This document shows, in pieces, positions 37,901 through 49,900 of a stretch of DNA of 64,000 nt. The position numbers and the translations under genes are program-made. Numbering within the stretch: the stretch's first letter is position 1; the number at the start of each line of letters is the position of its first letter. The notes under the pieces were generated by a model. The model saw nothing but the letters and a program-made list of their open reading frames with translations, did not search any database and was not told the origin of the DNA. Source of the DNA: Andrena cerasifolii (Eukaryota > Arthropoda > Insecta > Hymenoptera > Andrenidae); assembly GCF_050908995.1 (NCBI RefSeq), contig NC_135119.1, positions 8,742,001 to 8,806,000 on the forward strand, in the 5' to 3' direction.

Positions 37901-40900
37901 ACAGAACACTGCGGCAAATTTTTTTGTTGTAAAAGTTTATATTAAGTACGGAGGGGATGGAGAATTCTGTGTCCACGAATATCCCGTGTGATAAACTATC
38001 GCGAAGCAAGATCAGATGAACATTTCATCTTAGTAATATTTTGCCACATGACGTCACATAATGAAATTGCGGGGCTTTGCAAATTAGGTTTTCAAGCGCC
38101 TGGCGATAGACAACCCGCCACTTGTCTCTGCCTAGGGGCACACGCTGCTCTGACTACGCGTACAGTTTGCGATGCATTCAACCGTGAAATTAGAATTACG
38201 CCACTGCGTGTAAATCGTTATTGAAAAAAGGATACGGAGTAAATGCGGAGTTTAGGAAACTAGAAAGAGATAACAGACAAGAGGGGAAATAAGTTAAGGA
38301 AGAAGGCAGGAAGCAAATGAACGCGGATTGCAAACCACCAGGCGCATGGAAGTTTAATTTTCAAAGCCTTGTAATTTCGTTATGTAACGCCTCACAGCAA
38401 AATGCTATTAAGAAAAAGTATTCACTTCATCGTATTCTATAACATATTAAATTTACAGCACGGAATCCTCGCTCTGCTTCTGTACAACGTAAGTGGAGTC
38501 TGTGCGTTGCATTCACTTTTGCCAGATCCATGTTGGGAAAACGCGCAAAGAGTTACCCAAAAAATCAGGCCTTTCGTAGCCTCTTTTCGGTCCCACGATT
38601 GTGGGACTGAATTTACGCGAAACGATACCTTATGATGAGACGTAAATCACAACAAATTTTCGAGTTGAGGTGACAATTAGTTTCTGAGATATGGGAGGTG
38701 AAAGAAGTGAAAATTCGTTAACGAACTTCTACGTCAGTCCGATAATTTAAACAATTGTTTCCCGGGGTTTTGCTGACTGCTAACAACGAATTTGAACTTA
38801 GATTTTCAAAATTCACAATGGCCGATTCAACATCATGTGCGATATATTAAGAAACAATCCACTACACAGACATTTATATTTCTTGATTATTATTTTTTCC
38901 AGTGAATTTTGAAAATCTAAGTTCAAATTCGTTGTTTGCAGTCAGCAAAACCTCTGGAAATAATTGTTATATTATCGGACTGACATAGAAGTCCGTACAT
39001 CGAAGCGTTAACGAATTTTCACTTCTTTGACTTGCCATATCTGAGAAACTAATTGTCACCTCAACTTGAAAATTTGTTGTGATTGATGTCTCACTATAAG
39101 GTAGAGGAGTCCGAGGCAGATTGTAACAAAAAAAGTGTTCACAGTTTTTTCTCGAAAGTGTTTTTCTCAATCAGGAAATAATTTGCCGTGATTTACTATT
39201 GATTTACGACAAAATCTTGGACACTTAGACATCTAGCTTCGTCTTAAACAAATCTGAACCTTTGTTACGATGTGCCCCAGTCCCAGGGTAAATTGTAACA
39301 CATCTATTTTACTTATTTAAATACAAATATGAACACGAATAAACATTTCCAAAACATATATCATTATTAAACATTTGATATACACGAGTTAAACAATAAT
39401 TGCTTATTCATCTGATTCTATAAAAATCTTCTTTCTCGCTTTCTTTACTTTTGTGTTTATATTTTTTTATACTTTTTCGATTCTCGATTGTTCTCTGGTG
39501 CGTCTAGAGCATCTGTTTCTGGTGTGTCAGCAAATAGCTTGCTTTATCACCATTTAGAGCGGAGTAGCAAGTAGCATGTTACAATTCACCCGGAGCTTGA
39601 ATTTTTGCATTTTATCCTAGCAAACGAGAAACTAGACATCAAATTATTAAAATGCGTACACATTATAATAAACCAATGTGTACTGATTCGTTTGTGACAA
39701 AATAAAAAGCAATAATTCAAACGGTTTCTAATGACGGTTAATTGAAACAAAAGTGCTAAGACAATATTTACTTACGTGTTCTGAATACTAAAATTCTGGG
39801 CTATAGCCACAAATTGAATAAAGATTTTACTTATGTTACAATTTACCCTGCGTTACAATCTGCCCCGGTCACCCCTATCGTTTCGCATAAAATTCCGTCC
39901 CAAAATCGTGGGACCAAAAAGAGGCTATTTATTGGGTGACTCCTTATTCGCAACCCCTGATGCGCGGCGTATAACCATCGTCACGAGTGCTATCGAGCAA
40001 GGGTGGTAGTCGAGTTTCATCGTGATCATAAATAATACCTATCCTACAGTTACCGTGCGTTCGCCGTCGACTATTATTAAAATGGCCACGTAGCTCCGCA
40101 TCTTTTAATTACACGCACTTAGCAGAGGAGCGTTTCAAAGAAACGATCAGTCGTCGCGGGTCCAGTAAGAATGTGTTCCACTCGTGATCGATAGGACATT
40201 TTTGAAACGAGCATGCCTGCGGCAACTATGGCGACGAACGGTTTCGCGATTCGACGCGGAAGAATGGCTGCGGCGGGGGCTCTCGTGTCTCGTCCACCCG
40301 AGGGCTCGTAATTTCACCCAGTGATTCATCGGCGATTCCTATTGATTCCGAACTATGTGGGAAACGCCGTCGTGACATGTTTGGCGAGGGCTGGTGGTGT
40401 GTAGCTGCACACCTACCCCCTCCCAACCTCCACACCCCGTCCACCCCTCCCGACAAGTGTATATCGGGGTCGAGTTTATTAGCTGTCACGTACGTGCGAG
40501 GTATTGGCATCGCGGGTACATCGAAACGAAAAGATGCGCAGGAACGGGCAAAGCCATAGTGTTACGTTGCGCAGCCGTCAGGAACGTCGACGGGACACGT
40601 TATTGATTGCACGAGCGAGCAAGACAGAAGCGTCGAGAGCGAACCATGAGAGGGGGGCGGGGGTGAGAGACGGGGGAAGAGAAACGACCAGGGTAAAGTT
40701 GCTATATGCACCCACTTTCTTATCTCTACGATGACTCCAGGTCGAGCTTCACTTCTGGGGTCATTCGAGACTTCCCTTGATCTTAAATTTTATCGAGTCG
40801 GTGAATTCTGCAGCAACTATAGCGGAGTATTAGCTCCACGAACGAAAAAGGAAATAGGGTCTTTTAAGTTGCGACTGGAGGTGCGATATAGGAACGGTGA

Positions 40901-43900
40901 CACAGTAAAAGTAATCCACCATTTCATTTTACTAATGCTGCGGTTCATCAGCAAGGTTCATTTTGGAAAGTCTTCATATTCACGACATAGCAGATTAGTA
41001 CTCGCTGCGGTGTATTTTAAGCACCGTTGATAATTTGTTAGGTAGAAAATGATTGTATATGCAGATCCTATTTCTCTAATTCTTTTCTGCAGCATAATTC
41101 ACACGCTGTCGAAGTGACTAATAATTAAACAGAGTAAACTAACAAGGGATGTTCGGTTGCCCGAACACTCTAATTTTTTTTTTTTAAACTGTGCAGGCTT
41201 GTAGAGGACTGCAATTAATAGAAGTATCTGGTAATTTTTCGTTTATGCCCGTTTTCGGCTCTTCAGGGTGAAAACATCCCTTGAAGGTTAATGTGTGATT
41301 TACTTTACCTTTCTGTATATCTGGAAAACTGTAGTATGTATAAAAAATTATTGCTATGAAAACTTAACGGCTTTATATGCTCTGTGAAGTTGTGTAATCA
41401 AATTGTTTACAATTTGTAATTTAAACAGGAAAATGTTCCCCACCACAAATTTTAAACAATTCGATTACACAACTTCATAGAACATAAAAAGCCGTTTTCA
41501 TTGCAATCTTTTTTATATGTGCTACAGTTTTCAAGATATACAAGAAAGAAGGAAATCACACATTAACCTTTAAGGGGTTTTACCTAGTCAGGCGGCCGAA
41601 AAGAGGCGAATGTTTGTGATTTTTTTTTGGAAAAGCGGAAGCATATATTCTCGCAGAACATTTTGCACTTGAAAGAGCAACATTTAAAGAACATTTGGTA
41701 ATTTTTTCGTACAAAAATATTTACGCGATAAATCCTGATTTTTTCGTGCAAAAATCACGCGATAAAAATCAGGATTTCAACTTTAAATGTCCGCCATTTT
41801 GTTTTAAATTAATATTTCGGAAAATTCTCTCCGCCAATCGGAAGATACATTAGTATACTAACGAAATCTTTTTTGTTTTTTGATTTTCGGTAATCTGCTT
41901 CCGAATGGCAGTGCTCACCGCAAAACCAAATTTTTAAAAATGCTTCTTGGATGTCGGTTGTTACTTTATAATAAACGTAAATATTTTTCTACGAAAAAAT
42001 TACGAAATGTTCCTTAAGTGTTGCTCTTTTAAGCGCAAAAAGTTTTGTAAAAAATATGCGCTTCCGTTTCTTAAAAAAAATTCATAAATACTCGCCTCTT
42101 TTCGGCCGCCTGACTAGGTATAACCCCTTAAGGGATGTTTTCACCCTGAAGGACCGAAAACGGGCGCAAACGAAAAATTGCCTGATACTTCTATCGAGGT
42201 CCTCTACAAACCTGAACAGTTTAAAAAAAACTCGGAATGTTCGAGTAACCGAACTTTGTAAGTACAGTAAACACTCGTATCTGGCGGCGGGCGTACGACG
42301 CGTTGCGGACACTATTCCGTGCGGCCGATGCCGCGCGTGAGAAGACCCAAGAGCGAGCGAGAGGGAACGAAACAGTTGACGCGAAGTTGCCGTCGACTCT
42401 TTTGTTCCCTCGCGCTCGGGGTTATTTCACACTCGACCGAAGGATTCCAGGAAATGGTGGGGATAGTCTACGCGCTATAAGCTCGGGCGTACTACGCATG
42501 GTAAAAACGGGACTATAACGAGGATTTACTGTATGTTGTATTCGCTGAGAAAAAATCTGTAAAAATAGCTTAATTTGTCAGCCGAGCAAAGTAGAATGAC
42601 CCCTCAAGGCGAGTCAAGACCCAGAAGTCCCCCTACAGACCATCCACGCAAGGCATTCGTGACAGCCGACGTCGAGCAGCGGGAACCGTGGAAACGTTAA
42701 TTGTGGTAGGTGAGAAATTAACGAGCGTGGAATTTTGAGCTCAAGTTTATTCTTCTCTTCGCCAGCCATCGAATTCTCAGTCATCCGGGCCCTTTAAGCG
42801 GTGAAAAACCATCGGAGGCGGTCGCGCGAGCGAGCCAGATTCCTTTGTGGGCTTCGTTTTAAAAGCGTACACATCGATGATTAATGGAACAATGAGGAGA
42901 ACACCGTTGAAACGGTTCAATGGTATTGTCCGACTCGATGGATGCCAGAAAGTACGCTTGAAACGCGCAAAAGGTTCGATTAAAATGAGCACAAACGCGA
43001 AACGACAAAAGAGCGTTTCGAAGCAGGCCGGGGGTTCCCGCGCGCGCAAGCCTTGTTTACGCTGCGGATATATCAAGCTGCGCGCATTTTTCACAGTTTC
43101 CTTGCCGATCCAATTACAATAACACGTACCTGGTTCACTTTTCTGGATATACGCCGTCTTGGAAATTCGATGCTGAAGAACTTAATTCATGTGCCCGCTT
43201 TTACCTGTGGGTTTTCATGCTGCACACTACCGACCATAAGTTCCCAGAAGATTGCTCAATTTTCGGGAAATACGAATTACATTTTGAAAATAGTGTTTGA
43301 AATTATTATTCAGTTATGAACACTAACGGTATAAGGGAAGAGATGTAGGATAACCATGGTCTGGGTTAGGTATGGTTAAATCAAATCGAAGCTTTATAAT
43401 ATACTCCTTTCAGGCGTGTTTACCTCGAATTTGCTAATGCGCTAAATTATAGGACAGTTTGTATATTCACTTCTGATTATATCGTGAGTTTGCTAATGTT
43501 TGACAGGGTGTCAGTCGGTTTGATAAAAATGATTATATAGCCTCAACTTTGCTTCAGTTTTAGACGAGCAAGTGTACAATAGGGTCGCCCTTATTTTCAA
43601 CCTGCGATTTCTTTTGTTCTCGCCCCATAATATGGTTCCATTTCATAAAAAAAATAGTCACTGAAAAAGATTATTGCAATCGGACAACAGGAAAGGGTGG
43701 CCGCCAGGCCTTAAAGTTTAGAATTCATCAATGGCTTGAATTTGCAGAATTTCTCAAAAATGGTAAGCCCTATCGAAATTTTCTTCAAACAATATTAAAA
43801 GAGCATTGAATTTTCTACAATTACTGTATATATCATTTTTTCGTGCTTCCAACCATTTTTTAGATAATAGCGTTTGAATATAGAGAAATCCGCACTACGC

Positions 43901-46900
43901 GCGCATAGACAATACGTCACGCCGCACAGGTGGGACGCGCGAAGTGCAGGCTTCTCTATATTCAAACGCTATTATTTAAGAAATGGTTGGAAGCACGAAA
44001 AAATTATATATACAGCAATTGTAGAAATTCGAATGCTCTTTTAATATTATTTGAACAAAATTTTGATAAGGCTTACCATTTTTGAGAAATTCCTTAATTG
44101 CACGAAGAACACGACGTATGTACAACAAATACATACCAAGACTTATTCATATGTCTCACCACTGGGAGATCAAAATTGATACATCCCTATTTTATAAAAC
44201 AATAAATCATTACTACATTGCAGCATTAGTACTCACTACTATCACAATAACTTCATTTCTTCAAAATCTTGTACCCATACCACTCGCCGACTAATTGTAA
44301 GAGACTTAGAGACTTTCCACACAATATAATTCTGTGGCATATCTCTAGTATTTCCAGCACGATTACACATATTTCCTATCTTTCATCATTTTGTTTAAAT
44401 TAACTCTTCGGGCGCTGACAATTTAAACGCTCAGCGTACGCCACGTGCCGAACTTCTCTAGACCAGCGTTTCTCAAGCATTTCCAGGCCACCGCCCCCTT
44501 AGTTCTATCAAATTATTCCAACCGCCCCTTGGTATATACCGGGTGTCGCATTTTAATCTTTCCACGCTGTTATCTAACGTTTGCAATCGCACCACAATAT
44601 TGTCTGTTACAGCACTTCCGACTATGTACATATTCCGAGCGTTCTAAAGCTGCAATCCGTCGAATATTATTGATATAATTGATATAAAAAATATCCTACC
44701 GATGTAAGAAACTCTGCGTATGCGTTTCCACCTCAATGAACTTTGTTGAGTAATCATATGCAACCTGATATTAAAATCCTGAATATGCAATTACCCTCTT
44801 AGATAATTCAAACGCCCCCAAGGGGGTGGTAGCGCCAATTTTGAGAAACACTGCTCTAGACGCATCTCTTAACCGATTGACGCTCTAGGCGTTCCCCGCG
44901 CACACACTTCGTGCACCCAAAGCGTTAATGCAGTCCTGTCCAACTTTTGCTCTTGGCCTTGAAGAGCAGCCGCGTGTGGTTGCGAGCGAAGGCAAGAGCG
45001 ACCTGCGACGGCAAGAGCGGCAGCAGTAAAAGACTGGGGATAGTGGCGTTCACAAATCCCTTGACCAAGAAGACCTTTCGCTCTTGGGCCTGGCTCGATG
45101 CCTCCGAGAGCGAAGATCAACTCGCGGCTGCTCGTGCGAGCAAATGCTTGGACAGGCCTGAGTTAATGGTACATCTACCAAGCGAATGTATCTGAAATAT
45201 GCGAGCATGAGCCACAAAAGTCTGTCGCGGAAAAACCCTCAGAAGCTGGGATACGATTCGTTGCAACGAACGCCTTCAGTAACAACTACTAGGAGTAGAT
45301 TAAATAACACCGTGATTCGCCTTCACCGAATCTCACTCTGCACACCATCCCTTTCGTTTGTTCATTCCCAACTGTGAATTTTCGTTTAATTTGTTAAGCA
45401 CTCTGGCGAACTTATGAAGGGTAGTGCGCGTCTTTCACGAAAGCTGGCCACCTGGGGGCCCTAGCAATGATGTTCTCGGCACAGCTTTCGTTAGCATTCG
45501 CTTGCATTTCGGCCATGCACACACGCATCGGATCGGGGCACACACACGGGCTGATGAATGAATGATATGAATGTATGAGAATGTACGTACGTTACGTACC
45601 TTTGAGGTGTTTCGGGCAGCATACGAACTCGACGCCCGAGAACAAGGATATACCGCAGGGCAACAGCATCGCGAAGCTTCTTAGGTTCATGTTCCTCTCG
45701 CGGCAGGTGTCTGCGGCGGTCGCGTTCCATCTGAAACAGAAATTCCCGCTGCTCTTTACGAGCTTTCCACGTTCGAACGCCTGCCGAGTGTTTCACCGTC
45801 AAAGGGAAACGAGGAATCGCCTAGCAGCGAATTCAAGATCCTCTTAGGGAGGGAAGTCACGATCCGAGCGAGTTTTTTTTTTTAGTGGAGTGGAGCTGAA
45901 ATCGGGAGGGTCGATGAGTATAAAGAAACTGTAGGATGTTAAGGGTTTCTAGCCAGTTATTTGTCGAGGAAAAGTCCTAGGATACTTGAAATATATGGGC
46001 TGGTCTATAATTAGTGGTACAATTTCCAGATGAAAATGTAAGTGTGGAATAAATAATTGAATGTAGAATAAAATTTATTCACGAGAGACTTCGTTTTAGA
46101 GAACATTCAGTTCGAATATTTTGTGAGTTTTGTGATGGACCCAAGGGCAGCTTTAGTCTAAAGAAGCACCACGAGGTAAAGAGAGTGCTTTTCATTTGAA
46201 CTTTCGACTTGTAATGCGTACTGCAGGCGGAATTGAGAACTTGAATATTCAAAACTGTAATTAGATGTATACGTAGGTACCTAACATTTTCGAACTCGAT
46301 TTTTTTCGGTAGCAAGGCTTCTCGTCCAACAATTTTCTTCTACATTTTTGGCTGATCCTTTCATGTAGAACTACCACTTTTCGAGTTTTATAGGGTCACG
46401 AGCAAAACTGAAAGGGCTGCGAAAGAAGGGAAAGTTATCAACTCCTTCAGTTTCGCTCCCGAGAACCGTACAACGCAATGGGTAGTAATTTCACATGAAA
46501 AGATCCTTCAGAAATAAAAAAAATTTAAAAAAAGATAGGGAGTTTCCAGTACCTTCAGTTTTGAGCGCGAGTTAAACGCGAGCTGCCCTAATGGAAGCCG
46601 GAGTCCTCACACTTACCATGGACGTTTGGTTCAATTTCCCCCAATTTTTTTTAGAAATTTCAATATTTTCTTTGACGGAAAGATAATTAAATTTTCGTAA
46701 GAAAAATGTTTTTCCACCGGTTACAGGTCTTTAGAAACAGTAAAACTTTTCTTTGAAGCATTTCTCGATATCTCTTGTACTTTAAAAAAATTGGCTCGAA
46801 TGAAAGAGGTGGTTTCTCTCCTGAATTCGAAAAGTAGCACAAACCGAATATGGCAAAGTTCTTAGGTTGGACTGGTGAAAAACTCTATTAAATAGGTTAC

Positions 46901-49900
46901 TGTAGTGGCTGAAAACAACACTAACTCTAGTGAAACTAAGTACTTTAGCTACTACTAGTGTACAGATAATTTCACACTAGTAGTTAGAATAAGAACAAAA
47001 GAAAATATGAAAGATACTTCGCATCTAAGACTATGCACCCACGCCTTCGTGAATAAAAAGTGAAAGGCATTTTTTATAAAAATGCATAGCTAGAAAAACC
47101 TTCTACCGATTCTTTATTGTCATCAACGCTTACGATTTAAGCTCGATTCCACTAAAAAAGAACAACCGCAAAATATCATGACGTTCATTTGTTAGATCCG
47201 AAATTCATTTTCCTGCAGTAGGGAAAGAAAGGTCGTTCAGGGCCGTTCCTAAAATTTAAAGTGTGTTCAAAATTCGCTGAACCGAGAGGACCGCTTGTGA
47301 GTGTAGGAATTATCGAGCTGTGAAGTCCAATAACGCGGAGTCGCTGTGCCGAGGATAGAGTTACATGGCGTTCTGGACAACACCGTAAATCGATACCTCG
47401 ACGTCGCTTTGTTTCGTTGAAATTCACCACCTTACCTGTGGGATTCCCAGCATTTCGTCTGATTGTGGAGGTGGTCGAACAGGCAACCCTCTGGAACGAG
47501 TAACGCATCGCTCTGGAACGGCCCCTCTGAAAGGAAATGGCTGGTGAAAGGGACGAATCGAAACAGCGTGAGCTCACGAAGTGAGTCTACGATACCTGTA
47601 GTACATCCAGTAAAAAATTCATATTTAAATACAGTAGCGGACAAAAAAGTTGCCACATTTTCGATCCCCTCTACCTCTATTATTTTTTAACATCAACTCA
47701 GAACTGTAGCATGTGACCAATATACATATTCTGTTAAAGAATTAAAAGCTGTAAATTTCTATAATGTGTACTTACAGAGGGTGACCAAATTATTATACTC
47801 AAAACATTTTCGCCAATTTTTGGGATCATTTTAAAATGGATTTAATACGACTAAAAACATATATTAAATTAGCAACTAAAGGTTCCGAAAGGAAACTTTT
47901 TTAGCTTTCCAAAACACTCATGAAAATTTGTCTACGATCATGAGTTCGCAAGTTATTGGTGTCCAAAGTGAAAAGTACCTTTTTCATCTCGGTCAATAAA
48001 TATCATACAACAAAACAAAACAAAAAAAAAACGAAATTAAAGTGTAATGTTTGCTCTATAACAGCTCTTCGTTGGACTTGCCAGAAACAATTTGTTTGGC
48101 CCGTGCATACGTTCTTATTACGTGTTAGACGTAAGTTATTCGCGATCGAAGCAAAAAAGGTACTTTTCACTTTCAACACCCGTAACCTGCGTACCCATGA
48201 TCGTAGAAAATTTGTCACGAGTGTTTTGGAAAGCTAAGAAAGTTTCCTTTCAGAGCCTCCAGTTGCCAATTTAATTTTTTTTATTAATCGCGTTAAATCC
48301 ATTTTAAAATGATCCGAAAAATTGACGAAAATGTTTTTAGTACAATGACTTAGCCACCCTCTGTATTTCAAGTCGTAGAATCACCCATTCACCGTTGTAT
48401 CTTCAATTTTTCTCGACCATGTGTCATGGGTCAAAATGGACCCTATAACGGCCGTGCAGCAAACTGATCCATAAGACATCCATCGCCCAAGGGTTAACGA
48501 CTGTACGCGAGACTCTTTTATACTGGAATCAAAATGGTCGATGACAGCCACCTTATACATTTACGCGCGACCCTAGTGAGTAGCTCTGATTTGCAGTTTC
48601 TGCCGTATTGATTCTTCGGGTTCTCGAGTGCTGCGTACAGCGGGAGGGTTCCACGTTAAGGGGTAGAGTAGACCCGTAGATCTATAGCACACCATGTGAC
48701 GCGATTCCTGCTTCCCGTCCCTCTACCTCGACTAAACATTCACTCATAGTGAAAATCGCCCATATTCCTGCTTACACTATGGTCGCCATAATATTTGCCC
48801 TATGTAAATGAAGCAGCCTTATAATCAGATCAAAAATATTCCAGCATGAAAGGAAATGAAAAACGGGAAAGCACGTTTGACGTCGTCATTTTTAACCTTT
48901 TTTTACACTACGTCACGGTTTACCTAAACTGTCTTACGTTTTATATATTCGAACCTCATTTCGAATGGTCTTTATGGTAATTTTGTTCATAGTCTCTGTT
49001 ATAATATTTCCAGTAAATTCGCGAGGTTTCCAAGAGCCAGTCAGGGAACGGTTTCGTTTTATGCAATGCCACATCGCTAATAATAATTTCTGTATAGCTT
49101 GTGGGTCTACAGTCAAGGATAAAATTAAGTGGTCACTTGGACACCTCCTTAAGAGTGCAGATAAGCGTGTGTGTATGCGTGTATTGACTAAATATACAAC
49201 TGAAGTTCATTTACACAGTTTAACTTGAGTATCGAACACTTTCTTGATTTTATCTAAGAAGAAAGGAAACACGAGTATATACACGACTATATTTTTTATA
49301 AATATTTACTATGTAACAGAAATGAGAGGTAGATAAAGTATAGTGGACACTTAACATGTATTTACTGCCCCATTCTGCCAAATCTTAGTGAAGTACACGC
49401 GTACCCAAAAAAAATTTCAAATTCATCTTTTTTTTCAGAAACGAATACTCCACACAGAAGAAAGTTCCAAAATTTCTATAATATGTACTTGCAGAGGGTG
49501 ACCCAATATTTGTCGGATGTTACCTATGCTTTTTTTTAATATTTTGTACCTCGACTACGATTTTTTTCTTGGACACGTTCGAAGATCAATTTATAAATGT
49601 CTAAACTATCATACCGAGGGTTGAAAAGTTAACTGATTTATAATTATATTATCTAGAACGTCTAACAATAAGTGTCAACTCAATTGTGTCCCTAATTGTA
49701 GGTTCACAGAACTTGAACGAGATTTTCAATTTGTGTTCTGCACACGAAATGTAAAAACTGATTCGTTTGTTCCTTTTTGGTGGAAGTAATGCTTCGTACG
49801 GTCGGGTGTTTCGAAAATAAATGAAATTACGAGGGAAAATCATAGAAAAGCGTTCCCCGGCTTATTCCTGTGCATTAGTTGAGTAAACAATTCAATTTAA

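Noticed and set aside
45491..45802. 103-residue minus-strand frame over the 45.7-kb Appl exon
   Set aside because: A different frame of the same strand gives the conserved copper-binding-like sequence ending VEFVCCPK and fits the splice phases.
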